DNA from: an uncultured Lachnospiraceae bacterium
GTDB lineage: Bacteria > Bacillota > Clostridia > Lachnospirales > Lachnospiraceae
Assembly (NCBI GenBank): GCA_947170415.1
Contig: CAMVTN010000004.1
Coordinates: 1 to 48,554 of the forward strand
Length of the DNA stretch: 48,554 nucleotides
Direction of reading: 5' to 3'
Under the pieces are notes generated by a model. That model was given only the letters and a program-made list of their open reading frames with translations. It was not told where the DNA came from and ran no database searches. Positions within the stretch are counted from its first letter, which is position 1. Every line of letters starts with the position of its first letter. Made by a program: the position numbers and the translations under genes. This document shows, piece by piece, positions 18,659 to 28,323 of this stretch.

Positions 18659-19666
18659 CTACTGATATTCTCGCATTAGTGTGCCGTATTTGGCGGCTTT
18701 TTCGCGGTCTCCGAGTATAACGTATGTTACGTGAAGCCCCATGAAAGGAAAGAGTGTATTGTATTTCTGATTAAGAATAGGCATTGTCTCAAAGGCGGCA
18801 TTGTAATACCACATGACAGCTTCGTGATAGTTGTGTCGTCCTCTGTAAAACTCACCGAGTTCAAACACTACTTCGGATGGAGTATCATCAGCGGCAAGCG
18901 CGCGTCCCGCAGCGTAGAGCATGGCATCAGAATCATCTCTTAGGCGGGCACATTTTACCAGTACACAAACATCGTGCATGATAAGCTCGTCAGAGCTGTC
19001 TTTGTCGAGCCGTTTTTTGAAATAAGGTTCTGCGGTCAGGAAATCATTGTCGGAACCGGAAATGAAAAGCTCTCTCGCATACATTTTCTGCAGCTTTTCC
19101 GATAGTTTTCCGTTTGCTGCTATTTCTTTCTGGAAGATGGCAAAGTCTCTATTCTGATGTTCGGAAGTCGGACAGTGCTTGATCTTTATGTCACTGTCGA
19201 AGACCACAGGATCCAGGCGTACGGATTCGTGGAGAGGATCGACCCAGACCGGTGTGCGTATCCGCTTATAAAGTTTTGGACGCAGTTCTTCATCAAAGTT
19301 ATAAGTTGTATTAAATTCCAGCTGGTTTGTGTAATACATCTGCACGATCTCGATCTCCGGCAGAAGGGCCTCTTTCAGCATGCGGAATTTTTCATGATTT
19401 TCTTCGTCCAGAACTTCATCGGCATCCGCACTGTAAATATAGTCCATAGTTGCTTTTGAAAAAGCAAAGTTACGGGCTGCCGAAAAATCATCATCCCATT
19501 CAAAATCAAAGACTTTGTCAGTGTATTTTTTGGCGATTTCTTTTGTCTGATCGGTAGATCCCGTATCGACAATGATGATCTCATCCATCAGATCACTGAT
19601 GGAATCAAGACATCTCTCCAGGATTTCTGCTTCGTTCTTTACGATCATACATAAACTGAATGTCAT
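18659..19666 (-). CDS. Glycosyltransferase family 2 (SunS/WaaE-like) with TPR-like C-terminus
   Basis: FSLCMIVKNEAEILERCLDSISDLMDEIIIVDTGSTDQTKEIAKKYTDKVFDFEWDDDFSAARNFAFSKA. Confidence 0.88.
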   Translation of the reverse strand: MTFSLCMIVKNEAEILERCLDSISDLMDEIIIVDTGSTDQTKEIAKKYTDKVFDFEWDDDFSAARNFAFSKATMDYIYSADADEVLDEENHEKFRMLKEALLPEIEIVQMYYTNQLEFNTTYNFDEELRPKLYKRIRTPVWVDPLHESVRLDPVVFDSDIKIKHCPTSEHQNRDFAIFQKEIAANGKLSEKLQKMYARELFISGSDNDFLTAEPYFKKRLDKDSSDELIMHDVCVLVKCARLRDDSDAMLYAAGRALAADDTPSEVVFELGEFYRGRHNYHEAVMWYYNAAFETMPILNQKYNTLFPFMGLHVTYVILGDREKAAKYGTLMREYQ

Positions 19667-19857
19667 AACCCCTCCGATCTAAGTTTGTATACTATCCCCT
19701 ATTGAATATACGAGTTATAAACTAATAAAATGTTGCTGCTTCAAAATCCTTTTGTTCATTATACATTATGAATGATTTGTTTTTGTGATTTCTTTTGTAC
19801 ATAATTCTGTTCAAAGAATATAAAAATAGATGGCGTGATCGGAAATATGGTGTAGAA

Positions 19858-19886
19858 TTGTCACGGTGTACACTTTGTGCTATACT
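19858..19886 (+). promoter_or_regulatory. Sigma70-type promoter for the rml operon
   Basis: TTGTCA - 17 nt - TATACT (19858-19863 and 19881-19886), about 70 nt upstream of rmlB. Confidence 0.7.
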
Positions 19887-19957
19887 TTTAGCAATTATGG
19901 GTTCGTGTGCGTAGATCACGCGGCACGGGATTCAGCTTTTAATTTACGGAGGTCAAG

Positions 19958-21040
19958 ATGAAGACTTATCTTGTAACAGGAGGAGCAGGATTTATCGGCT
20001 CCAATTTTATTCATTATATGTTTCGTAAGCATGGAAACGATATCCGCATCATTAACGTGGATGCACTGACTTACGCCGGAAATCTGGGTAACCTCAAGGA
20101 TGTTGAGGGAATTGAAAACTATACATTCGTTAAGGCAGACATCCGCAATAAAGAGGAGATCGAAAAGGTCTTTAAGGATAATGACATAGATTACGTTGTT
20201 AACTTTGCTGCTGAGAGTCATGTAGACCGCAGTATTGTTAATCCTGAGATCTTTGTAGAGACAAATGTACTCGGTACTCTTATCATGCTCAACTGTGCAA
20301 AGGATGCATGGGAGCAGGAAGACGGTTCATTTAAGGAAGGAAAGAAATTCCTTCATGTTTCTACTGATGAGGTTTACGGATCTCTGGATAATCTCACAGA
20401 TTTCTTCTATGAGACAACACCGTATTCACCGCATAGCCCTTATTCAGCAAGTAAGGCATCTTCAGACTTCCTTGTAAAGGCTTATGTCGATACATACAAG
20501 TTCCCGGCAGTTATCACAAACTGCTCTAATAACTACGGACCTTATCAGTTCCCGGAGAAGCTGATACCGCTTATCATCAACAACGCGCTTCAGGGCAAAG
20601 AGCTTCCTGTTTACGGAGACGGAAAGAATATCCGTGACTGGTTATATGTGGATGATCACTGCAAGGGTATCGATATGGTACTTGAGGGCGGTCGTATTGG
20701 AGAGAAGTATAATATCGGCGGTCATAATGAAAAGCAGAATATCGAGATCATTCATATCATCCTTGATACTCTTAAGGAGATCCTTCCGGATTCCGATCCG
20801 AGAAAGGCAAATGTCAGTGAAGAACTGATCCGCTTTGTTGCAGACAGAAAGGGTCACGACAGAAGATATGCCATCGCGCCTGACAAGATCAAGGCTGAGC
20901 TTGGCTGGGAGCCGGAGACATTCTTTGCTGAAGGCATCAAAAAGACAGTTAAGTGGTATCTCGAGAATCAGGAATGGATGACAGAGGTAACAAGCGGAGA
21001 TTATCAGAAGTACTACGATAAGATGTATTCTGATCGCTAA
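19958..21040 (+). CDS. rmlB: dTDP-glucose 4,6-dehydratase
   Basis: TGGAGFIGSNFIHYM, FAAESHVDRSI, HVSTDEVYGSL and YSASKASSDFLVKAY. Confidence 0.96.
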   Translation: MKTYLVTGGAGFIGSNFIHYMFRKHGNDIRIINVDALTYAGNLGNLKDVEGIENYTFVKADIRNKEEIEKVFKDNDIDYVVNFAAESHVDRSIVNPEIFVETNVLGTLIMLNCAKDAWEQEDGSFKEGKKFLHVSTDEVYGSLDNLTDFFYETTPYSPHSPYSASKASSDFLVKAYVDTYKFPAVITNCSNNYGPYQFPEKLIPLIINNALQGKELPVYGDGKNIRDWLYVDDHCKGIDMVLEGGRIGEKYNIGGHNEKQNIEIIHIILDTLKEILPDSDPRKANVSEELIRFVADRKGHDRRYAIAPDKIKAELGWEPETFFAEGIKKTVKWYLENQEWMTEVTSGDYQKYYDKMYSDR

Positions 21041-21073
21041 TAATAAAACATCCGATATGGAGGAGATGTATTT

Positions 21074-21943
21074 ATGAAAGGTATTATTCTTGCGGGTGGT
21101 TCCGGTACAAGACTGTATCCCCTGACAAAGGCTGTTTCAAAACAGATGATGCCGGTATATGATAAGCCGATGATCTACTATCCGCTGTCAACACTTATGC
21201 TGGCTGGTATAAGGGATATCCTGATCATTTCAACACCGAGAGATCTTCCTATGTTTGAGGAACTTTTTGGAGATGGATCACAGCTCGGACTTAACATGAG
21301 CTATAAAGTTCAGGAGCATCCTAACGGACTTGCCGAGGCATTTATCATTGGTGCGGATTTCATCGGAAATGATAGTGTCGCAATGGTTCTTGGAGATAAT
21401 ATTTTCTACGGACATGATTTCTCATCTGTACTTACACGTGCGGCAGAGAGACAAAAGGGTGCGACTATCTTTGGATATTACGTAAAGGATCCCAGAGCTT
21501 ACGGTGTCGTTGAGTTTGATAAGGATGGCAAGGCTGTTTCCATCGAAGAAAAACCTGAAAATCCTAAGTCAAAGTATGCGGTTCCGGGTCTTTACTTCTA
21601 TGATAATGACGTTGTTGATATCGCAAGGAATGTAAAGCCTTCAGCCAGAGGTGAGCTTGAGATAACAACTGTTAATAATACTTATCTGGAGAGAGGAGAT
21701 CTCTATGTAGAGACTCTCGGACGCGGATTTGCATGGCTAGATACAGGAAGTCACGATTCGCTTCTCGATGCAGCGGATTTTGTATCAGCTTTCCAGAAGA
21801 GACAGGGGTTATATATTTCATGTATCGAAGAGATCGCTTACAAAAAGGGATTTATCGATAAAGAGGAGCTCCTGAAGCTTGCGGAGCCTCTCCTTAAGAC
21901 TGCATACGGCCAGTACCTGGTCGATGTAGCAAATGAAGACTAA
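21074..21943 (+). CDS. rmlA: Glucose-1-phosphate thymidylyltransferase
   Basis: [46 protein letters not shown]. Confidence 0.97.
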   Translation: MKGIILAGGSGTRLYPLTKAVSKQMMPVYDKPMIYYPLSTLMLAGIRDILIISTPRDLPMFEELFGDGSQLGLNMSYKVQEHPNGLAEAFIIGADFIGNDSVAMVLGDNIFYGHDFSSVLTRAAERQKGATIFGYYVKDPRAYGVVEFDKDGKAVSIEEKPENPKSKYAVPGLYFYDNDVVDIARNVKPSARGELEITTVNNTYLERGDLYVETLGRGFAWLDTGSHDSLLDAADFVSAFQKRQGLYISCIEEIAYKKGFIDKEELLKLAEPLLKTAYGQYLVDVANED

Positions 21944-23207
21944 GCAGTTTATTTTAATAACCTTTATAATAGGGGTTCTTACGGTATTGGGAGCATTTGC
22001 AGTTCTTCTCAACATGAACGGTTTATTATCAGGATCCGTAACTCAGAGAAGAGTCGAAGCAGATACACTTGGTACAGCAGAAGAACCCTCTTCTCTCAGT
22101 GCGCCCGGGACAGAAAGTCTTGCGGCTCTAGCGGATGCGGGAATCGAACCTGTTGAAGAACCGGTAAGGGCTACTGAGAAGGCTGCAGCAAATCAGGAGG
22201 AGCGTACACAGCTTACGCTTCTCTTATCGTCTGTTAACCGGGATATTCGTATGCTGGTAGTTGACAGAGATGGAAGACCGGTTACAGGTGTCGGATTTAT
22301 CTGTAATATTCGGAGTGATTCATTTTCTGCTTCGTATGAGGATTCAGATAAGGATGGTATCCTGTATGCAGCTGATCTGCCGAGCGGAAGATATACTGCA
22401 GAATTAACACCAACCCCCGGATATATCGCTCCGGAATCTGAAAGTACGGTGACTGTCAGACAGGAAATTTCATATACTGCGGTTGCAGATATCAGTTCCA
22501 TGATCTATATGGAATCGGATATAGATGCGTCAGTGGAAGATACTGCGGATCTCGATGAAGATGATGATGGAGAGCTGCTTGAATCAGGTGAGATAGATCT
22601 GTCAAACGGTACGCTTGGAATTGATGTATCCAAATACAATAAAGATATAGATTGGGAAACTGTCCGAGACAGTGGAGTGCAGTTTGCGATAATCCGTTTG
22701 GGATATCGTGGATCATCGAGTGGATCGCTGGTTGAAGATCCATATTTTCAGAAAAATCTTAAAGGTGCGAAAGATGCAGGCGTAAAGATTGGTGTTTATT
22801 TCTTTACGCAGGCTCTAAATACCACGGAAGCTGTGGAAGAGGCAAGTATGGTTGCGTCTTTGGTGAAACCTGAAGAACTTGCCGCTCCTGTGTTTATAGA
22901 TGTTGAAGGATCGGGAGGACGTGGAGACGCTCTTGATCCTAAGACCAGAGCAGAAAACATAAATGCGTTTTGTGAAACTCTTACAGGTATGGGATACCGG
23001 GCAGGAGTTTATGCCAGCAAGAACTGGTTTAGGAAGTATATTGATACAGATTCTCTCGGTGACTGGAAGATCTGGCTTGCTCAGTACAAGGTACGTACGC
23101 CGGATTATGAAGGGCATTATGATGCATGGCAGTACTCGTCAAAGGGTCATGTTGATGGAATAGAGGGAAATGTAGATCTGAACCTGAATCTCTCTCTTGG
23201 AGATTAG
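21933..23207 (+). CDS. Membrane-anchored GH25 lysozyme-family protein with N-terminal linker/Ig-like region
   Basis: N-terminal TM; C-terminal [33 protein letters not shown]...FIDVEGSGG...WLAQY...[21 protein letters not shown]. Overlaps rmlA by 11 nt. Confidence 0.9.
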   Translation: MKTKQFILITFIIGVLTVLGAFAVLLNMNGLLSGSVTQRRVEADTLGTAEEPSSLSAPGTESLAALADAGIEPVEEPVRATEKAAANQEERTQLTLLLSSVNRDIRMLVVDRDGRPVTGVGFICNIRSDSFSASYEDSDKDGILYAADLPSGRYTAELTPTPGYIAPESESTVTVRQEISYTAVADISSMIYMESDIDASVEDTADLDEDDDGELLESGEIDLSNGTLGIDVSKYNKDIDWETVRDSGVQFAIIRLGYRGSSSGSLVEDPYFQKNLKGAKDAGVKIGVYFFTQALNTTEAVEEASMVASLVKPEELAAPVFIDVEGSGGRGDALDPKTRAENINAFCETLTGMGYRAGVYASKNWFRKYIDTDSLGDWKIWLAQYKVRTPDYEGHYDAWQYSSKGHVDGIEGNVDLNLNLSLGD

Positions 23208-23224
23208 GACATGGAAAGGAAATT

Positions 23225-23794
23225 ATGGGACAGATTAAAGTAGAAACATGTGAGATCGAGGGCCTTAAGGTCATTACACCGGAAGTATTTGGAGATGAGC
23301 GCGGTTATTTCATGGAGACATATCGTGCAGACCAGTTCAAAGAGGCCGGTATCAATGATGTATTTGTTCAGGATAATCAGTCCTCTTCAACAAGAGGCGT
23401 TCTTCGTGGTATGCATTTCCAGAAGGAATTTCCGCAGTCAAAGCTTGTACGCGTACTTAGCGGAGAAGTCTATGACGTAGCAGTTGATCTTCGTCCGGGT
23501 TCAGCGACATTTGGAAAGTGGTTTGGAGTGCTTCTTTCTGCGGAGAACAAAAAAATGTTCTATATTCCAAGAAATTTTGCCCATGGATTCCTTGTCCTTT
23601 CAGAAAAAGCAGAATTTGCCTATAAGTGTGATGATTTCTTCCATCCCGGTGATGATGGCGGACTTCGTTTCGATGATCCTGAGATCGGAATCGTATGGCC
23701 GGATTCTGTTAAGCCGGAAGAGTTAAATATCAATGATCGTGACCGCAACTGGGCTGATTTCTCTGTATTTAAGGCAGAGCGTGGAATCCAGTAA
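23225..23794 (+). CDS. rmlC: dTDP-4-dehydrorhamnose 3,5-epimerase
   Basis: EVFGDERGYFMETYRADQFKEAGI, QDNQSSSTRGVLRGMHFQ and IPRNFAHGFLVLSEKAEFAYKCDDFF. Confidence 0.96.
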   Translation: MGQIKVETCEIEGLKVITPEVFGDERGYFMETYRADQFKEAGINDVFVQDNQSSSTRGVLRGMHFQKEFPQSKLVRVLSGEVYDVAVDLRPGSATFGKWFGVLLSAENKKMFYIPRNFAHGFLVLSEKAEFAYKCDDFFHPGDDGGLRFDDPEIGIVWPDSVKPEELNINDRDRNWADFSVFKAERGIQ

Positions 23795-23818
23795 GGTTTT
23801 ATCGAGGATTTTTGTTCT

Positions 23819-24793
23819 ATGACTAAAAAGAAAAAGGTTATCATCGGAGTATTGCTTTTAGTAATACTCTGGAATGCCTATATTATTCTTCATCATAATG
23901 TGTTGGCAGATCCTGTACAGGAGGTACTTAAGAAACTTATCTCCTGCTGCATGATCGATGCTGCTTTTATAGCGTTTGTCCTGGGTTACGAGAGGATAAT
24001 ATCGCTTCCAATGGAGCTGTGGCAAAACAGGCAGCTTATCTGGAAACTTGCCAAGAATGATTTCAAATCCAAATATGCAGGTTCTTACTTGGGTATTTTT
24101 TGGGCGTTTGTACAGCCGGTCGTTACGGTACTTGTATACTGGTTCGTATTTGCTGTGGGTGCCAGATCAGACATGACCGGTGAGACCACATATCCGTTTG
24201 TACTGTGGCTTATAGCAGGCATTACGCCATGGTTCTTTTTCTCTGATGCATGGGGTCAGGGAACAAGCGCACTTCTTTCGTATCAGTTTCTTGTAAAGAA
24301 AGTCGTGTTTAAGATAAGCATCCTTCCTATCATCAAGGTTATCAGTGCTTTATTTATACATATATTTCTTACGGGAATCGCATGCATACTGATGATACTT
24401 TGTGGATATTATCCTACATTGTATTGGCTTCAGTTGCCGTATTTCACCTTGTGCGCGTTTTTCCTTGTACTCGGAATGAGCTATATCACGTGTTCTATAG
24501 TGGTATTTTTCAGGGATCTTGGACAGATCATAGGTATCATGCTTCAGGTTGGAGTATGGATCACTCCGATCATGTGGCATCTGGATTCTCTTTCAAGACC
24601 TTTCCAGATCCTGTTCAAGCTGAATCCTGTTTACTATCTGGTCGATGGTTACAGAATGGCTCTGCTTGATAAGATGTGGTTTTGGGAGCATTTTTATTCA
24701 ACAGCTTATTTTTGGATCGTTTCAGCGGCTATGTTCCTTTTTGGAGCTATAGTGTTCAGACGCCTGAAGGTTCATTTTGCAGATATATTGTAA
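23819..24793 (+). CDS. Polysaccharide ABC transporter permease (Wzm/TagG-like)
   Basis: LAKNDFKSKYAGSYLGIFWAFVQPVVTVLVYWFVF and FRDLGQIIGIMLQVGVWITPIMW. Confidence 0.92.
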   Translation: MTKKKKVIIGVLLLVILWNAYIILHHNVLADPVQEVLKKLISCCMIDAAFIAFVLGYERIISLPMELWQNRQLIWKLAKNDFKSKYAGSYLGIFWAFVQPVVTVLVYWFVFAVGARSDMTGETTYPFVLWLIAGITPWFFFSDAWGQGTSALLSYQFLVKKVVFKISILPIIKVISALFIHIFLTGIACILMILCGYYPTLYWLQLPYFTLCAFFLVLGMSYITCSIVVFFRDLGQIIGIMLQVGVWITPIMWHLDSLSRPFQILFKLNPVYYLVDGYRMALLDKMWFWEHFYSTAYFWIVSAAMFLFGAIVFRRLKVHFADIL

Positions 24794-24815
24794 ATACCAG
24801 TTTTGAGGTTTTTTA

Positions 24816-26105
24816 ATGCAGTCAGCAATTAAGGTCGAGCATCTCGACAAAATGTATAAACTCTATGATCATCAGAGGGACCGGTTAAGGGATTCTCTCG
24901 GAATTACCAAAAAGAAGCTCTATCATGAGCATTATGCTCTTAGAGACGTTTCTATGACGGTAAATCAGGGAGAAACAGTCGGAATCATCGGAACAAACGG
25001 TTCCGGCAAGTCAACGATCCTTAAGATAATAACCGGAGTACTCAGTCCTACATCAGGTAATGTAGAGATAAACGGACGGATCTCTGCACTTCTGGAACTT
25101 GGCGCGGGCTTCAACATGGAATTTACGGGTATCGAGAATATCTATCTTAACGGTACGATGATCGGATTTTCCAAAGAAGAAATAGATGCGAAGCTTCAGG
25201 ATATACTTGATTTTGCAGACATAGGAGATTTTGTATATCAGAAGTGTAAGACCTACTCCAGCGGTATGTTTGTCCGTTTGGCATTTGCGGTTGCTATAAA
25301 TATCGATCCGGAGATCCTTATTGTTGATGAGGCACTTTCAGTAGGTGATATCTTCTTCCAGAACAAGTGTTATCATAAATTTGAGGAATTCAAAAAGGCC
25401 GGAAAGACCATCCTGTTTGTTAGTCACGATCTGTCCAGTATCAGTAAGTACTGTGATCGTGTAATTCTTCTCGACAGAGGAAAGAAGATCGGAGAGGGTG
25501 CGCCGAAAGAAATCATTGATATGTACAAGAAAGTCCTTGTGCATCAGCTGGATTCAAAACCCGGTGATCATGCAGGTTCTCTTAACCGCGGCGGAATGAA
25601 CGGAGAGAGTTCAGGCGAAGGTCTCTGGAGAGACAAGATGGTACTTAACCCGTCACAGGATACATATGGAAACGGACTCGGTGAGATCGTGGATTTCTGC
25701 TGTATAGATAACAGTGGACAGATCACAAATACGATCATAAAGGGTGATTCCTTTACGATACGTGTCAGAACAAGATTTCATGCTCATATCCACCAGCCGA
25801 TCATCGCGGTTTCATTCAAAAACAGGCTTGGAGTCGAGATCACCGGTACAAATACTATGTTTGAAAAGGTAGATACAGGTACCGTTGAAGATGGTGATGA
25901 GCTGACAGCTACTTTTACGCAGGATATGAATCTGCAGGGCGGAGAATATCTCATATCTCTCGGGCTCGTGGGATACAGAGAGGGAGAATTTACGGTATAT
26001 AACAGGATGTATGACATCTTTAATATTTCCGTGATCTCTACAAAAGACACAGTTGGTTATTACGATATGGGAATGGAAACTACAGTAGAGAAATCCCATC
26101 CATGA
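24816..26105 (+). CDS. Polysaccharide ABC transporter ATPase with C-terminal carbohydrate-binding-like domain (Wzt-like)
   Basis: GTNGSGKSTILKIITGVLSPTSG, YSSGMFVRLAFAVAINIDPEILIVDEALSVGD and a C-terminal Wzt_C-like beta domain (GDSFTIRVRTRFHAHIHQPIIAVSFKNRLGVEITGTNT...). Confidence 0.92.
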   Translation: MQSAIKVEHLDKMYKLYDHQRDRLRDSLGITKKKLYHEHYALRDVSMTVNQGETVGIIGTNGSGKSTILKIITGVLSPTSGNVEINGRISALLELGAGFNMEFTGIENIYLNGTMIGFSKEEIDAKLQDILDFADIGDFVYQKCKTYSSGMFVRLAFAVAINIDPEILIVDEALSVGDIFFQNKCYHKFEEFKKAGKTILFVSHDLSSISKYCDRVILLDRGKKIGEGAPKEIIDMYKKVLVHQLDSKPGDHAGSLNRGGMNGESSGEGLWRDKMVLNPSQDTYGNGLGEIVDFCCIDNSGQITNTIIKGDSFTIRVRTRFHAHIHQPIIAVSFKNRLGVEITGTNTMFEKVDTGTVEDGDELTATFTQDMNLQGGEYLISLGLVGYREGEFTVYNRMYDIFNISVISTKDTVGYYDMGMETTVEKSHP

Positions 26106-26121
26106 GGAAAGGAAATCGGTA

Positions 26122-28323
26122 ATGGAAATGAAATTCGAGGACATCGGCAACGTTCATCTGGACTATACCGATTATCCCGGAGAGGATCTGTATTCAGAGG
26201 GCGCCGAAGAGGACGCCCTTCTTCAGATTGTAAAGACACATACAAAGGATGAGTTCAATCACATCATCGCTGTGGAGAAGCGTTGGAGTGTTCTTTATCA
26301 TCTGTCACATCTGAGAGGAAATATCGTGGATTTCCTGCCTATCAGAAAGACACATAAGGTTCTTGAAATCGGAGCCGGATGTGGAGCCATTACAGGAACA
26401 TTGGCGGAGAAAGCAGCACATGTGACCTGTATCGAGCTCAGCCGCAAGAGAAGCCTTATTAATGCATGGAGAAATAAGGATGCCGACAATATCGATATTC
26501 TCGTTGGAAATTTTGAGGATATAGAGGAGCATCTTGATGAAAAGTACGACTATATCATGCTTATAGGTGTGCTTGAATATGCTGTTTCATATATCCATGA
26601 CAAGGCGCCTTATGAAAAGTTTCTGCAGATCTTAACGAGACATCTGGCTCCGGGCGGTCAGATCGTTATCGCTATTGAGAATAAGTACGGCATGAAATAT
26701 TTTGCCGGCTGCAGAGAGGATCATACAGGCAGATACTTTGATGGTATAGAGGGATATCATCATGGCGGAAGTGCGCATACTTTCTCAAAGGAAGGCTTGT
26801 CCAGACTTTTCAAAAAGACGGGCTACAAGGCAAAATTCTTCTATCCGTATCCTGACTACAAGCTTCCGATAACCATCTATTCAGATGATCGTCTGCCTTC
26901 AGTTGGTGATTTTACAGAAAACAGGAGAAACTTTGACGGAGAGAGGATCACTCTCTTTAATGAGAGCGAGGCTTTGGATGAAGCTCTTTCTGACGGATAT
27001 TTCCCGTTCTTCTCAAATTCTTATCTGGTAGTTTTGGAGAAGAGCATGCGCCTTGAGAGTACTTCGGCACGTCGTGCTATCTACTCTAAGCACAGTAATG
27101 AGAGAGATCCGCTGTATCAGATCAGAACTGATATAGAGGAAGATGACAATCATCGTAAGGTTGTCGTTAAATATCCGTTTACTGATGAGGCTATCCCACA
27201 TCTTGAAAAGATGGAAGCTGCTTCTGAAAAAATCCGTGAAGAATTTAAGGGAACTGCGTTTAAGCCCAATAAATGCAAGGCTGAGAGAGATAAAGATGGT
27301 AAGCTCAGATGCCTTGATTTTGAGTTCCTTACAGGCCGCAGCATGAATGACGAGCTTGACCTTATGCGTAAAAAAGGCCATGCACGTGAATGCATAACAG
27401 CTATCCTGAATTTTGCTGTAGCGCTCAGAAAGATCGCTACTGAGAAGTTTGTTATCACAGATGAGTTTAGAGAGATCTTTCAGGTGAAGTCCGTACCGGG
27501 TCAGCATATGAGCATGAAGTGTACGGATCTTGATATGATCTTTTCAAACCTGATCTTTAGTAACGGATGGAATATCATAGATTACGAATGGACCTTTGAT
27601 TTCCCGATACCTGTAGATTTCCTGATCTACAGGGCTATGCGATATTATATTGCAGAGGCAGGAAGTGAATGGATGGGAGACCTTGATATCTGGGAGAAGC
27701 TTTCTATAAGTGAAGTAGAGAAGCATATCTATGAACAGATGGAGGCAGGTTTCCAGAGACATATTGCGGGAAGAAATATTTCTCTTGTGGGAATGTATTC
27801 TATCTTTGGCGGAAACAATATTCTCTTTGAGAACTCCATGAAGCATTCAAGGCTTCTGTACAGACCTGAGCATGTAGTTATCTATTATGATACAGGAATG
27901 GGTTACAGTGAGGAAAATTCCTGCGTTATAAATGCTTTACGTGATGAAAACGATAATATTTCATTTGATACAGTACTTCCGGAGGGATGCAAAGCTGTCA
28001 GATTTGATCCGGCAACCTATCCCTGCATGGTAAAGATCGAAAATATCTCTCTTGATGGAAAAGCTGTAGATGAGTGTCTCGTTAACGGAACAGGTATTTC
28101 TGAGCATGTGATCCTTTTCGACACAGATGATTCACAGATCATTTTGGAAAAAGCCACAGAAGGATCAACTCTTCATATGGAGTATGCTATAGCAAGAGTG
28201 GATGATCGCTTCTGGAAGCCGCTTGCGTTTGAGTTTGCGGTGCCGCTTGATAATGAAGGTTCAAAGTGGTCACATCTCATTCATGGCACGAGACCGGAGT
28301 ATGTACCGGTGAGTCTGGTATGA
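26122..28323 (+). CDS. Methyltransferase-kinase-like fusion protein with C-terminal beta domain (WbdD-like organisation)
   Basis: SAM motif VLEIGAGCGAITGTLAEKAAHVTCIELS; kinase-like MKCTDLDMIFSNLIFSNGWNIIDYEWTFDFPIPVDFLIYRAM; C-terminal domain with no recognised family. Confidence 0.72.
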   Translation: MEMKFEDIGNVHLDYTDYPGEDLYSEGAEEDALLQIVKTHTKDEFNHIIAVEKRWSVLYHLSHLRGNIVDFLPIRKTHKVLEIGAGCGAITGTLAEKAAHVTCIELSRKRSLINAWRNKDADNIDILVGNFEDIEEHLDEKYDYIMLIGVLEYAVSYIHDKAPYEKFLQILTRHLAPGGQIVIAIENKYGMKYFAGCREDHTGRYFDGIEGYHHGGSAHTFSKEGLSRLFKKTGYKAKFFYPYPDYKLPITIYSDDRLPSVGDFTENRRNFDGERITLFNESEALDEALSDGYFPFFSNSYLVVLEKSMRLESTSARRAIYSKHSNERDPLYQIRTDIEEDDNHRKVVVKYPFTDEAIPHLEKMEAASEKIREEFKGTAFKPNKCKAERDKDGKLRCLDFEFLTGRSMNDELDLMRKKGHARECITAILNFAVALRKIATEKFVITDEFREIFQVKSVPGQHMSMKCTDLDMIFSNLIFSNGWNIIDYEWTFDFPIPVDFLIYRAMRYYIAEAGSEWMGDLDIWEKLSISEVEKHIYEQMEAGFQRHIAGRNISLVGMYSIFGGNNILFENSMKHSRLLYRPEHVVIYYDTGMGYSEENSCVINALRDENDNISFDTVLPEGCKAVRFDPATYPCMVKIENISLDGKAVDECLVNGTGISEHVILFDTDDSQIILEKATEGSTLHMEYAIARVDDRFWKPLAFEFAVPLDNEGSKWSHLIHGTRPEYVPVSLV

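Noticed and set aside
19887-19957. Regulatory RNA in the rmlB leader (cgtgtgcg...cgcggcacg)
   Set aside because: Single imperfect short hairpin; not enough to distinguish from chance.
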